Below, in pieces: positions 50,701 to 63,502 of a DNA stretch of 64,000 nucleotides. Position numbers and translations under genes: made by a program. How positions within the stretch are numbered: the stretch's first letter is position 1; each line of letters begins with the position of its first letter. The stretch is from the NCBI RefSeq assembly GCF_000003605.2, contig NW_003119936.1, forward strand, positions 51,396 through 115,395. Reading direction: 5' to 3'. This DNA comes from Saccoglossus kowalevskii. Lineage: Eukaryota; Hemichordata; Enteropneusta; Harrimaniidae. Under the pieces are notes generated by a model. That model was given only the letters and a program-made list of their open reading frames with translations. It was not told where the DNA came from and searched no databases.

Positions 50701-53478
50701 ATGATGAAGAGCAGAATTTTTTTTTGTTCTCGTGGAATCAGTCTATAACTGGCTACTTCATGTACTTCATAATTGAGGCAGTTTGATGATAGATTGATGC
50801 AATTCGACATTTGGGTAATGACAATATTTGTAATTCTTAATTAAATCTGCCAAAACTATGTGGTATCTGGACATAATACACACTGACCCAAAGAAAGTCA
50901 GAGACAGTGTAGACAATGATTATTAAAAAAATAGTCGACGTCGAACATTCTAAATGGAGGAAGTCACGCTAGTTGTCGCCTGGTGTTGGAAAACACGCGC
51001 CAGCTGTTTGACAACAGATCCTTATTGATAAAAATATTGCACAGGGTGTACCATCGATTAGCTTCCTATTATTTTTTTATTCAGAAAATCACCAAACAAA
51101 CCAAAATGTTGCATGCTGTCTATTCTGAACTGTCAAGTTGAATCGATTTCATCTGTAAACAACTTGTAGTATTATTACAATCGGAGAACGTGGTTATTGA
51201 AGACGGCTTACAGAATCAATACCGAAATAATTGAACTTGACAGTTAGTAAATAATACATATCGCCGTGTCACATTTGCGGTGTGAAAGTTATTTATCGTG
51301 AATGACGTCTCGCATGAGTCTTTGTAAGACCCGTGTATGATCACTAGTCATGAATCTTTAATACGAAATGCATCGTTTAATATACGTATATATATATAAC
51401 TAAATGACTAACATATCAAGACCGTTTCATTGCAAAATCCAACTATTCATTATTTCGCGACAATGGCAAGTGTCAGGGGATTACGTAACAGCAAATCTCA
51501 TTATCGGAATGTATGATTAAAATTGTTCTATACATATACAAGACAATCCACTATGTTGATAAGCACACCTAAAATTTGATTAATAATCTTTTGTCAATTC
51601 AAGAATTAATTATCACACGATAGTGAGCAATGAAGCATGGTAAATACATGTCTTTGTCGCCACTGTGATTCTAATAAAATATTCAATAATCAAATTAACA
51701 TAAACTTAATATAGGCGAAGGTGATATTTAAATTAGTCAGTAATATAAACACAAAACTACGAATTATATTATTTCCATAGAGCGCCGCCTCATCAAGTAA
51801 TCGTGTCGAGGAATTTAATACACTCATAGCGATTTAAAGGTAATATAATTTAACAATTAAAATGAAATCCCTAGTACAGTACTTAATTATTCTAATATTA
51901 AGTTCTCAAACTAACCAAATGTCGATACTAATAGTATTAACGATACACCGCAAACCGCCAAAGAAACGGTCACCAGCACACGTCATATAGTGGCAATATA
52001 TTCTGGGCAATTAGGTACAGTCGCACTTGTTATATTTTAATGAATAAATAATGTTTTAATATAGAAATAATTATGGAAAATCGCACTACACATTTTCGGT
52101 TTATTTCGTTTCAGATATATCATTAACTACATGTACATATTTTTCTTTCTATCTGAAAAATTCTTTTTTTAATTGTAATCCTATTTCACACATCGCCGTA
52201 TTGGCTGACTGTTGAGAAACCCTCCAGGTATACCACCAACGTCGATAGGTGCCGCCTTCGTAGCTGGAATCTCATTGTTAGATTCTTTAATGAGGGACAG
52301 CTCCGAATGCACGGAAAAGGTCAGACATTGGTGCGAATAGTGCTTAAAAGCATTGGAATTCCCCGATCTGTGAAGCTCTCAATGATTTTCGATTAATCCA
52401 TGTGTTTCTTGTGTGGCTCTCAATTGTACCGTTTTGTTAATTTTTTTGATATTTGACTGCAATGGCCATTTATTTCATTTCACCGAAGAGAAACTATTCA
52501 TTACACGGACGTTTATATTGCGTACATACAAGGGATTGTGAATTAGCCGTATTCATGAATGTATGATACATGAATATTAACAATGTATTTCAATAGATCA
52601 ATATTGTGATAGCGATGTGTGTTTACCTTATGGTGCACATACGTATAAACTGCTCCGTATTAATTGGCGGAAAATAACAATCGCCATGTCAATGAGAAAA
52701 TATGACAACCATCATGAATTGAGCGTGAAATGCACACAAGGAATTTTAATATTTTTGTTTTCTTTTTTTGTGTGTGTGTGAATATGCCATTTTATTTTCC
52801 AGTTTTTATTTGTTAGTCTAGACTCGTAACTATGCTTCTACATATAACACTGCATTTATCAACGTTATTGTATAGAAGGGTATATTATCACAAACTATAT
52901 CTAGACATATAACAAGGGACCCCAGCCATGATATCGTCACGTCACATCGCGTTTTTGTAGCTGACACACACGACACTAACAGCGCAGCCAAGACAAATGC
53001 ATGGATGGCTGGTTTGAAGTACTCGCCTTCAGAGACTGACAGGGAAATGTACAGGGTCGTATGCATTGAAAAAAACATCGCACACTAACACATTTAGCCA
53101 TGTATGTTCAGGTTACCTGAGAAGCATTATGAAAGAGACTTCCCGCGGTGACGAGAGTAAAGACTAAGTAACTTTTGAATACTAAATAATTGAGGTAGGA
53201 AAATCGACGTGGGAATGTGAATTTTTAAACCGAGAAGCTACTGGCACAATATTGCGAGCAGAATTCCAAGTGTTTGTTCCGATTTGACTAATTAGGTACT
53301 ATTTGATCCAAATGATTGTTATTTGCATGTTAGCTAAGTTATTCATTAATAATCAATAACATTTTCTTATTTTTCATTAGCAAGTAAACTTTCACACACC
53401 ATCTAAAACAATGAGCCGCAGTAAAGTTGGCCGTCAAGGCGGGATACGCGGAACCCTGACCGTAATCTATAGGGCAAC
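47791..53478. other. No gene seen
   Basis: AT-rich spacer with chance ORFs (for example 48276-48461, 49513-49704 and 52830-53078). Nothing supports a protein or RNA. Confidence 0.5.
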
Positions 53479-53610
53479 TTAATTTCAACTTAATTAAGCA
53501 CAATTAAATTGTATATAGGAATGCAACTCAATCGCAATTTAATTAAACTCGATTTAATTACAGTTTAATTAAGCTGTATCAAATTACAATAATTTTAATT
53601 CAATGATAAA
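53479..53610. repeat. TTAATTAA-rich low-complexity cluster
   Basis: TTAATTAA or TTTAATTA variants occur at 53490, 53538, 53552 and 53563, plus several AATTAAA and AATTTAA forms. The palindrome CTTAATTAAG is at 53489-53498. The density far exceeds neighbouring AT-rich DNA. It may be a degenerate simple repeat or a homeodomain-type AT-rich site cluster. Confidence 0.45.
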
Positions 53611-55713
53611 ATTAAAAACTTAAACGGGTCGTGGTATTAGGGTAAGGTGAAGGAAGAGGTGGGTATACAGTATATCAACATAAACCATATATTTAATGCT
53701 AAAACACGTATTTCTTCAAACCGACATTAATATTAATTTTCCAGTAACGCAATTTCCGGTTCCTGTTTCGCGTTTTATGAACAACCGTCACAGAGACGTT
53801 CAAAAAGTTTTACATTCGCCTTATATTACACCATTCCCAAAAAAAGGTTAATCTAACCTGACTCACCCAAAGAAAAATAAGACTTTAAAAAAACGTGGCG
53901 GTTACACATGAACTAAAGTAAACTTGATGGAAATACCCCATAGATTATTTCACCAAATTTACAGTTCATCGACTATATGAAGCAAATCTGTAACTCCCGG
54001 TAAGTTTCCGGCAGATAATTATAACAACTACCATCCATTTGAAATGTCATTCGATCTGAGGTTATATCTGTTTTTAATGAAAAATGCATCTTAACGATAT
54101 GAATGATACTGGCTTCTGGCATTCTAACAAGACCCGATGGTGGAATTAACTGAGTGTCACGTAATACCTACATGAGTACATCTGTTTTGTGCCTTCACCT
54201 GGTTCCGGGAACCGAGTCGCATCATATGAGGCTGTATTGATTTCAGGTAGCAGCCCCAAGGGTGTATCTCGTATATGCGTGCTTTGTCGATGATTTTAAT
54301 GACTTTACTATTTTGGGCATTAATATTATTCTCGCGTGTGTAGTAATACGATTTTATATTAAAACATATAAATTCGCCAATATTTATATATAACTGTAAT
54401 GGAGACAGAATACAGCGGGTTAGATTTAATACGTACAGGGCACGAGGCTCCAGGTCTGACAACTTAATAGACACTTGACTTATAACAGTGATGCTATTCT
54501 CGCGAGAGAAAATGGCAATATAAAAAAGCAATATGCATTTCAAATGTTTCATTACCGAGAAAACAGCAAATACTTTAGTGTGCTACACATAGTATACAAT
54601 ATTGTTTTATTGTCTAGTATGTCTCCGTCCTCGTCGTAGCGACATTATTGGCAATAACGATTCGTGTTGATAAACGTCGACGGTTTTACGATAAATGCGG
54701 ACCGTATTTTATCGCCTAAACGAGAATAAGCTATGTTTGTACTTCTCCAAACCCGGGACGATTGCAAACTAAATACGTCACCTTAAGTGGTCCGTGCGTG
54801 TTAAAATAAAATACCTTTAGTTGTGTTCCCTGCAGTCTACGTTGACTATCGTATTGTATAATTATACGATATTGGATGCCATAATCTATGTGTTTTATGA
54901 TTTCAGAATGTAATTAAAACATAGTGTTGAAATGATCGTCAAGCACGAAGTTTATTTCTCCGCAATACTATTTTTTGCTTCGTTACAAATCTGTATACAA
55001 GGTTTACAAATACTAGTGTCTCAAGTTTCTCTTTCAAATATTTGTCGAGTATAAATTTCATAAATACTATGGTTGTATGCTGAGTATATAAACAAGATTA
55101 TTATTGTATATATTAGATACAATGTCACGTAGTTGAAAGAATACTAATTAATTGTCTAAAGATCCAAATATTAATAGTTCCCGGAGCTGTATAACGTTGA
55201 TGGCGCTACATATGTCGCCCAATGGTGCATTATGGGCATAGGTAAAATATTTCGATTGTGATAATTGAAAGCGACTATTAAAGTTGCATTGTGGGTATGT
55301 ATGTCATGATGATGGTATCCTATGTATTGATAAGGAATACAAGACGTGCTCATTCGAGCGGAAGTTTTCTTGTGAACTTGCACAGTTGTCATGGCAATAT
55401 AGTTGGAAAGTTTGAAACCTTTAAATCCACTGGCACGTAAATTGTATTTGTTTGTACCGAAAATGTAATCTATAGCATCAGTTTTAGTGATGATGTTACC
55501 ACGTGGGGTAGAATAGCCTGGTACCATCCACGCAATGATGACTATATACAAGTATGAAGTTTTTCAACTCAATTTTTCAATTGAATTCAACTTACGTGAA
55601 ATATTACTGTGCCAGTAACACGTGACCCCAACAACGTGTTAGAAATATATATATCATGTTAAGAATCTGTCATCAGCAAGCAAACCTAGTAAGATGTTTG
55701 TACTCGGTCGATA
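53611..55713. other. No gene seen
   Basis: ORFs at 54157-54552 and 55171-55551 (minus) lack recognisable domains or splice context. Confidence 0.45.
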
Positions 55714-55850
55714 TAATCATTGGAGCGATCAACTGGCACGAGGCCTCGTAGACTGCATACTTAGCTATGTATACTTTGGTCAGGTGACGCGAAATCGACA
55801 AAGCATCATAACTAACTTGTTTGGGGTCACCAATGATCGCTCCATTGATA
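55714..55850. repeat. Inverted repeat around ATCATTGGAGCGATCA
   Basis: ATCATTGGAGCGATCA near 55718 is inverted as TGATCGCTCCATTGAT near 55832 (15 of 16 match), separated by about 100 bases that include the palindrome CGAGGCCTCG. ORFs are open on both strands here (55673-55900 minus, 55694-55951 plus), partly because of this symmetry, and neither matches a family. Confidence 0.6.
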
Positions 55851-56024
55851 AGGCGAACAAAGCAAGAAAGAACAGGAGCTATAAAGGCACCTGCGTGCAC
55901 AAATACAGGGATTTATACTGTTACAGCGAATGTGTGTTGCTTACCAACTAAATGTACAGTTCAACGTGGCTGTCCCGAGGTACCAAGGGTGCGTACGTAC
56001 ACCACGCTAAACAGAGGCACAAGT

Positions 56025-56100
56025 TAGACCAGCTGTACAGGTGAGCAGTCGAACCCACGTCAAAGAGGCACTTAGCTATGACCACACGGTGTGTGGTATG
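56025..56100 (-). repeat. tRNA-derived SINE head (truncated A/B-box promoter)
   Basis: On the minus strand TAGCTAAGTGCC fits an RNA polymerase III A box and GTGGGTTCGACTGC closely fits a B box. GTGGG...CTCAC can pair as a T arm around TTCGACTG. The boxes start only about 23 bases apart, shorter than in a tRNA, so the anticodon arm is largely missing. The tail on the minus strand runs toward lower coordinates and may include the 55.7-56.0 kb sequence; no poly(A) end was located. Confidence 0.45.
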
Positions 56101-58429
56101 TATTTGTTTTTAATTTCATTGGGCATAAACAAAAATATACACACATTTTTTTCAAATCAGAATCCTAATTTAATCAGGATCACAACAATCACACTTTTAT
56201 AGTGATCATATTGATATTTGCACCGAAAATAAGTCTGTGAAAAAGTGTGCATCAGTGGAAAAAAACTAAATCAGAGGTATCAGAAAGTTAGATTTGGGCT
56301 AATTGAGAATGATGACCTCATTCAACATTTGAGAGTTGCCATTTAAGTGATGGAAAGCACTTGCCGCATTCGGTCATATCACCGAATCTAGAAACGATGT
56401 TGAATCTGTGTCCCGAAGAGACTTCTCATTAAAAGTTATGTGCTGGACAAGCAACATAACACACGCTGTTCTGACTCAGAGTAAACTAGAACACGAAACA
56501 TGTTCAAACTTGTAACAGGTGTAAGCAATCACAGTAACTCTGTGTTGTACCTTCGTATAATAGGTGACGTAAATCGATTTTTCGACAATATCGTCCGTCG
56601 CCGTGACATATACCCCCAATCGTAAACTAATTGAACTTTGGCAGGTCATTCACACGAGAGTGCATACATTCAGCATATATGGGGAGAAATAGTATGCTAC
56701 GTGCTGGCGTAGGTTATCCATTGCTAAATTAATGTTATTAGATTCAAAGTGCAATTTTTAATTTACGATACAACTTTACAGATTGAACATAATACATTGC
56801 GAGTCTTCTATTGTTTTGTTCGTATGTTACGCAAGTTAAAACTGGGCAGAGTTTGATTGATTGAATTACTTGACTGTATTTCATTACTGGACCCCCCTGT
56901 GAGACATGTGCATAACAATTGCGCAATGCACAGATCCGAGTGGAACCAGGCCAACAACAGTTAAGTCAATAAATACATTAATAAATCAATAAATACATGT
57001 AGTTGGCATAATAGCTGCAACCCATCACGGACTGTATATGAAAATTGCTGGATTCAACCCGTTCGTCACGCGTGGATGACGCAGTGGATTTCACTCTACC
57101 ACCTGTTCTAGTGAACCTTGCGAACTAACCCTACGCGTTGCTTGGCAACCGCGAATAGCTACAGAATGTCACCAGTCCATCAGTTGTGGGCGAGTATTTT
57201 AGACTTAATAACCGCTTCGAAGAACTTTGAACTTTGTGTACAATTTGTATCGAGTAGGTATCGAGTAAGGTTACCCATTAATCCCATTTAAAGCCACAAA
57301 GTGCGGTTGATCACAGTATTCTAATGACTCTTCTGTGTGCGTGTTGTCTGGCAGGTAAGCAAACTAATCAAAAAGCCAATAAACTGATCGTGGGCGTTGA
57401 CGCCTCACTAGGTCGATAAAAGTGCGCGTTATTTGTATTATTCGTCGTACGTGATAAACTAATACATATAACATGGTATATATAGACATACTCCATACGG
57501 GTTTACCTTCGGTGTTGAATGGTTTTTCACGATGGACACGAGGGCAGGTGTGAAATAGCGAAGCGTACCTGGTTTACTCGAACGCCCATTTACAGGGTGA
57601 TTTATAACGACCGAAATGTATTAGACAGGCTGCCATAGCCTGGACGAGTTACAACAACATCCACTTTTATTGTGTTACGGTTTGGACATATTCCCCTCAG
57701 GGACTAGCCATCACGCTTGACATTATAGTTCACTGGAGTAAGGCTTTATACTTAGTTAATGGCCAGACGTGATCATGAGTGTGTGTTGACCATCTGTACA
57801 AATTAATTTGATCTAATATGCTATTTCTTACAAAATGTTTATGTCTAAATTGGCGCATTGTCATTTTGGTGTTACAACTTCTGAAACTGTTTCTTTTTCT
57901 TTTCTCTAAAACTATATAATAAACAGTGGCAATGTGCCAAACATGTCTAGATAGAAAAGGCTTCTCAATAAATTACCTTTGTGGGATAGTTCAATCTTCA
58001 GTTAGTTATCGAGTTTATGTTCATGCTTTATTAAGTGTGCTCAATACACTCGGTCGTGCCAAGTTGACGAGTTAGCCGTTGTTTGCCAAATAACACGAGG
58101 ATTTGACCCACATAGTCTATGGGAATTGTCTACTCAATGACAGATAAACCGACACACACTTTGCACACCAAATATTTACCAAATCGAACACAACGACTTA
58201 TTTGTACTGTTAAAGGTAGAGCATAGTTTTTTTTAACGAGGGAATGTGTTTTCATTGTGGCATGTGGAAACAGCTTCTAAAATTGCTTTTTTTCGTATTA
58301 TTTTCACCGTTTTGTCAAAAGTTAGATTGACAAAAAAAGTTCATATACTGTTTTCTAATACTAAAACGAATAATTATAGACAGTTTTGGACACAAAATAT
58401 TAATACTGTTATATGCGCTGATATATATA
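56101..58429. other. No gene seen
   Basis: A good acceptor-like site (CTAAT, a T/G-rich tract, GGCAG at about 57353) precedes about 20 open codons ending in TAA near 57420 on the plus strand. This is too short to call. Nothing else was recognised. Confidence 0.4.
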
Positions 58430-58915
58430 AACACATGTCGCGGGTAATTTTTAAGAATATTGATCATAAATCGTATGACAATGTTCATTGGTTCATTATG
58501 TGCAATAACGGAGCTATTGTCTTATGGCACCATAAAATAACATTTGTTTGTGTGTTTTATAGTGACGTTATTTAAAACACTTGTCCTTATATTTTTTTAA
58601 AAAACGTCACACACTGCATTTTTCGCCACTTTAAAAAAATCAGATTTCTGAAACAGTTCAGGAAAACAAAAATTACCCCGTACATACCAATATATGATTT
58701 TTTCGGTCTATGTAACCAATCTACAATTTGAGATGTGGCATAATATCTCTGCCATAAAAACCTATGGTAAACACGTTATAATACTGCCAAAATGGCAACT
58801 ATCTACTAAAATACACCCTCCATTTTCCCGAAAATTAGGGCTGTTTATCCCCAACTGTAAGTCAATATACTTACATCATTTGCCCTGGTGTATAATATAT
58901 TATAACATTCGCTGA
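58430..58915 (+). mobile_element. Diverged copy of the 59900-60379 element, opposite orientation
   Basis: GTTCATTGGTTCATTATGTG (58483) and GGCATAATATCTCTGCCATA (58737) match, with substitutions, the reverse complement of the element at 59900-60379, in the same order and roughly the same spacing. Its ends are too eroded for the terminal repeats to be read. The 109-codon ORF at 58246-58575 runs into this copy and is not a gene. Confidence 0.75.
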
Positions 58916-59899
58916 ACGCCAAAGAGATAAAATATTGTAGCAGTAATACTGCATGTCTAATGGAGAGGAATATGTGTGAAGAATGTGCCAGCATTTAGTA
59001 AAGGCATTCGTCAAGCTGATTTAATAGGCTTGGAATTGCCAAGTACATAGACTGACACTGTGAATTGTGAGGGATTGCGTTTATATATACTATATAATAT
59101 CTCAATAATCTGAGCATGTCACTGAATCATCGACACACAGTACCGGGTGAAATATTTGGATATTATTGGCACTGTCGCGTGACCTTTATTATATATTTAT
59201 AAAAATTATAACAAAGGTTTAGAGGTATATTTGAAAAAAAATGGGCTGTAGGTCTAATGTTATATTGATTGTTCGTGTGTGGTGTCTTATCAGTACAACC
59301 AGAATTCCTCTGCATTTGAGCATCGTTCATGGTTACATTACGCAGGCCACTGACAAACTGACATGGCCGTCAATTGTTTGTTCTCTTATCCGATTCCGAC
59401 ACAATCTTATTTATACTGATGTTTACAGCGAGCATTTGACCGAAGCGAGGGAATCCACATAGTCTCTGTGGCATGGGCGAACGCGCAAACTACAACCCCG
59501 CGCCAAGGGATAAGTACAGTTAACCATATTGAATATATTGCCCTCCACTGTGTTGACATGTCACTTTTCGATATTTTCAGAAGGTGGATATTTCATGTTA
59601 TCACAAATAAGCTTAGGTTCTTAAATTGTTGTTTATGTATCGGCAGAAAATCATGAACAAATATTAAGGGAAAGCTTTTTGTCTGAATAGTGTCAAATTT
59701 AACCGTATGTATTATCTCGTCGCTTTGATAAATTAATCATTCATAACAGGCTATTTGCTGTTTTTGCATAAATTACACGTTCATAGAGTACTACGTCAGG
59801 TGCACTTCTATTTTATTATCAGACTTGATGTATTAGACTATATGGTATTTGCATATGTGTGACTTAGGTACCACATAATTTTCAGAGTAGATAGAATTA

Positions 59900-60379
59900 T
59901 TAAGATAGAAGCCTACTCATGATTTCTAATATCCACAATTTATTCATTTTCCAATAGATTGTACATCCGGGCAATATAAGGATATAAGAAGTCACCAGCT
60001 TTATTTTCGGAAAAATGAAGATTATTTTTAGTGGGTAATGGCTATTTTGACAGTATAATAACAATTTTACCATTGGTTCCTATGGTAGAGATATTATGCC
60101 ATATCTCATAGGTTGAAAAAATATATATTGTGAATGATGGGATACTTATTGTTGCTCTCAATTATTTCTAAAATATAAAAAAAAAATATAAAAAATATAA
60201 TTTTTTGAAAAATAATAGGAAAAGTTTCTCAAAATACGTCACTGTAACACACAAAAGTATGCTATATCAAGGTGCCATGGAATAACAGCTCTATGGTTGT
60301 ACATAATGAACCAATGAACACTGGCGTGCAATTTATGACAATTTTTTTCAAAAAATCATGAGTAGGCTTCTACCTTAAA
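59900..60379 (-). mobile_element. MITE-like element with 26-bp terminal inverted repeats abutting TTAA
   Basis: The left end TTAAGATAGAAGCCTACTCA (from 59900) is inverted at the right end (to about 60378), with 25 of 26 positions matching (an A/G difference at position 6). Both termini begin with TTAA, which is the target site of piggyBac-type elements, although the first internal bases (GATAG/GGTAG) are not the classic CCCT. The inside is AT-rich, non-coding and contains the small palindrome GAGATAT-GGCATA-ATATCTC on the minus strand. It is a nonautonomous element of about 0.48 kb. Confidence 0.88.
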
Positions 60380-61134
60380 TCACAGAGTGACTGTGCTTAA
60401 ATAGTAACTCTCAGTTTGTGGAGATCTAGAATCTCGCAATTCGTACACAACACGATATCTGAGTTAAAGTACGGCTTCAAAGATTGAAACGGATTTATGT
60501 GAAGAAGAATTAATGATGATGAAACTACTCCAGGGGAGTGTTTGTTATCGAATTATTACAGGTAGGGGCCTCATGGAGGGTTACGTGGTGCTATCCACAT
60601 AGTCCTACACGTGGGGATAAATTCAAAGCACGTGCGTGAAAAGCGCACGTCTGTCGCAAATATCGAATGATTTGAGTATAGCATTTTATTAAGCGTGGGG
60701 AAACCCGAAAAGTAGTTTCGAGGTTTTTCTATCCCATGCAATGTTTTCACGCCATATGACGCTATGACCACTGTTTATCATGTTTTTTTACGTTCGATTC
60801 TCACGCATAACGCACTACACGGAATCTCGCGCTAAACGGAAAATGGTCTATTTCCGACTTGCTTTACTATTTTTCATTTACGATACAAATGCGCAAACGT
60901 CGACTTTATATTTCTGACAACATAAGTCTCATCTAAATGCCATGTAATCCTAAGCCTCGACATGTAATACTATTACAGACTACCGGAGACTATTTTTGAT
61001 GAAAACTTAATAAGGACGGTTGAATTCAAAACGATAGATCATATAAATATACATTCCCAGTCGTAAAAAAAATATGCCTCCAGCTAAAATGATTATACGC
61101 CAATCTCCTTTGGGAAGTACAACATATTACTTAA
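60380..61134. other. No gene seen
   Basis: The minus-strand ORF at 60571-60771 shows no family signature. Confidence 0.45.
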
Positions 61135-61596
61135 TTAATAATAGAGTAAGTGCATTCTTTCTACGTTAGTGATGGGAACAATATCCTGAATTTGTCTCCA
61201 CTCCCGAACAATTATGACAGTTCTGAGTCCTTCACTATATCGCATTGCAGCTGGACACAAGCTCACTTCGACCTCTGGACGTGTGTCTGACGTCACGGAT
61301 CGAGCATAGATACGAGATGATAGTTCTATTTGTAGGCGTTGATAGTTGACAGAGATCGCTGTATTGATGGAATGCATTACACTGTAGACGATCAATCCCA
61401 TCACAGTGTACCCTAGACATGCTTTACGAAGGTCAAGTATTGATGAGACTTTCAATGGAACCGCAAAATGTGACATATATAATCCGTAATATGTGGGTGG
61501 TATTACCAACCCGAGGTAATTAATGAGCCGATTCATCAGGATTATTGCTCTCTTCGTTGCCTCGGCAACAGGTAATAAAATACTAAACAGTGACAT
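61135..61596 (-). CDS. Possible coding ORF with hydrophobic segments, function unknown
   Basis: A 153-codon frame in DNA slightly richer in GC than its surroundings, the longest ATG frame after the KCTD gene. Hydrophobic stretches lie at about residues 26-46 and 60-80 (ACLGYTVMGLIVYSVMHSIN), followed by a polar C-terminal part with REWRQIQDI. The pattern resembles a fragment of a multi-pass membrane protein, perhaps a chemoreceptor-like exon, but no diagnostic motif is visible. The boundary may be an exon edge rather than the ATG. A chance ORF is not excluded. Confidence 0.3.
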   Translation of the reverse strand: MSLFSILLPVAEATKRAIILMNRLINYLGLVIPPTYYGLYMSHFAVPLKVSSILDLRKACLGYTVMGLIVYSVMHSINTAISVNYQRLQIELSSRIYARSVTSDTRPEVEVSLCPAAMRYSEGLRTVIIVREWRQIQDIVPITNVERMHLLYY

Positions 61597-61644
61597 TAGT
61601 TGCTATGGCTGCGATGTTACGTGGCCAAGTTCTAATAAGTGTTT

Positions 61645-61669
61645 TGATCAGACAAGTGTTGTCTGATCA
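61645..61669. repeat. Perfect 11-bp stem-loop
   Basis: TGATCAGACAA, loop GTG, TTGTCTGATCA. It lies upstream of the 61135-61596 minus-strand ORF. The function is unknown; it could be an insertion footprint or a binding-site palindrome. Confidence 0.8.
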
Positions 61670-61829
61670 TGCTGTCTTTGTTCCTCAATGTTTGCACTAA
61701 TTTCCCTATAAATGCAGACAACGTGATACACGCACGGGACGATGTCACAATAAAGTCATGTTTAACGCAACTGACAGGTTATTCGCATCACTATAATGCT
61801 ATTGAATGATGATACCGATATGGAGATGA

Positions 61830-62150
61830 TAGGAGGGGCAAAGTGTATGAAGGTGTACACGGCATGATTCGAGGCGAGTCTGCAAGTATCCAAGGCAGGT
61901 GTCGAAGAAGAGGCAGCGTGTGTAGAGGGGTACACAAGGCGGGATTCATGAGACAGCGGGAGTGAAGGGGTGTACAAGGTGGGGGATGTGTGTAGACAAA
62001 GCGCAGGGTGGGTATCGAGGGAGTGTATGTGTGTAGACAAGGCACAAGGGTGTGGGGGCAAGGGTAACGAGGTAATACATGTGTGCGGAAAGGGACAGAG
62101 AGGTTGTCGAGGTTGAATTTTGTGTGTGGACATGGCAAGAGGCGAATGGT
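61830..62150. repeat. G-rich, strand-asymmetric degenerate repeat
   Basis: The plus strand is strongly G-rich and C-poor, with recurring GTGTGTAGACAA(A/G)GC (62000s) and GGGGTGTACAAGG-like words and runs such as GGGTGTGGGGGCAAGGG near 62047. The three overlapping minus-strand ORFs with Pro/Thr/His-rich products are a consequence of this composition. It could form G-quadruplexes or R-loops. Confidence 0.7.
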
Positions 62151-63502
62151 GTCACATTCGTTTCAGATCATCATCAAAACTGATGTACACGATGTTTATC
62201 TATAATAAAACCCGCTTATTCAGTGCTTGCCACTTGTCGATAGACATCTCGTCGATTTAACGTTGAATCCGTAACGATTTGTATTCATAATGGACAGTTG
62301 CTATGTCGGGGGTAATTTACTTTTAGCCCCCTGGGTGAGCTAGCAGGAAATTAGATATTGGATGAAAAATTGACAGCAAAGTTTTGTAGATTTGCACATT
62401 CATCAGAGTTGTTCACTGAGTGTAATTCAATAAAACCTTACATTATATGTAACAACTTGCAATTGTCCAAATGATCAAGCAATCTTCAACGCTTAAATAT
62501 TCCTTTAAAAAATCTGAATTCAAAAATGTTTGCTTCACTACTCGCGACAATTTGATGATTTTAATAATTTATGACTTCAATCCGAGTTATAAATTGATAT
62601 AAATTATTGATTTGTGAAATTACAATCGAGGGATACGGTTTACAGTCATTTAGGGAAACACTGGCGATGACATTATGGAAAAAAAGTAGTACTCTCGGTT
62701 TGGATTGTTACATTTAATCCTGCTCCCATTCATCTTTTTTTCATTCTAATCAGTGAAATTACAAATAAGTGGCTTCCATCGATCTTTCATTCATTTTTAT
62801 CAAGTGGTAGGCGATGTATCATCCATTTATAACCTTCACTAAATATTTGTTTAATTTCCTCTGCTGTTAGGCAATATAAGCGAAGGACATCGTTACAAGC
62901 TGTCTCCATGGAAACACATTAACTGATGGCACTCATGAGCGGAATGTAACGAATGGTCGATGAGAGTGTCAGTTATTTGTCTTTTACATTTTTAGATCGT
63001 GGTATAAATTAAATAGGCGACAATTGGTAAAAATAGGAATCAAAATTGCACATATTCACATTGCATTGCACGCTGTTACTGGGCTTCCCAGAATTCCTTG
63101 ACGGAAATGACGTGACGGATACACGTGTATTATTGATTTGTGTCACTGTGATTTGGAACAGTAAGCATATCTCTTCTCCGGAACACAACACCGTGCTTAG
63201 ATCTAAGCCTGATCTGCATCGAACTCATACAATGATCAGTTTGATGTCAAATTACTCAATATATTCACTGATTGATGGCATTGATCTTTACATAATGCCC
63301 AGAACTAAAAAAGGTATAAATAAATTAAAAGCAAGCTGTTAATGACAGAAGATGGATGATATACTGAGTTTGCTAATCCGGCATTGCCGCGTTATGATTG
63401 ATTTCACAATCCATGTCAATATACTGAGTGAAAGGAGGCTGCAGACGGTGTCCTGTTTAAGCCTTGGTTTTGCAGGTGCACGCCCACTGGCAGATCCATT
63501 AG
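62151..63502. other. No gene seen
   Basis: The overlapping ORFs at 63009-63191 (-) and 63046-63342 (+) have no recognisable domain. Confidence 0.45.

Noticed and set aside
54157-54552. 131-codon minus ORF
   Set aside because: There is no recognisable domain and no composition shift from its surroundings.
58246-58575. 109-codon plus ORF
   Set aside because: Its second half lies inside a copy of the 59.9-60.4 kb non-coding element.
61762-62155. Three overlapping Pro/Thr/His-rich minus ORFs
   Set aside because: They arise from the G-rich composition of the opposite strand, where TAA and TAG are rare in all frames.
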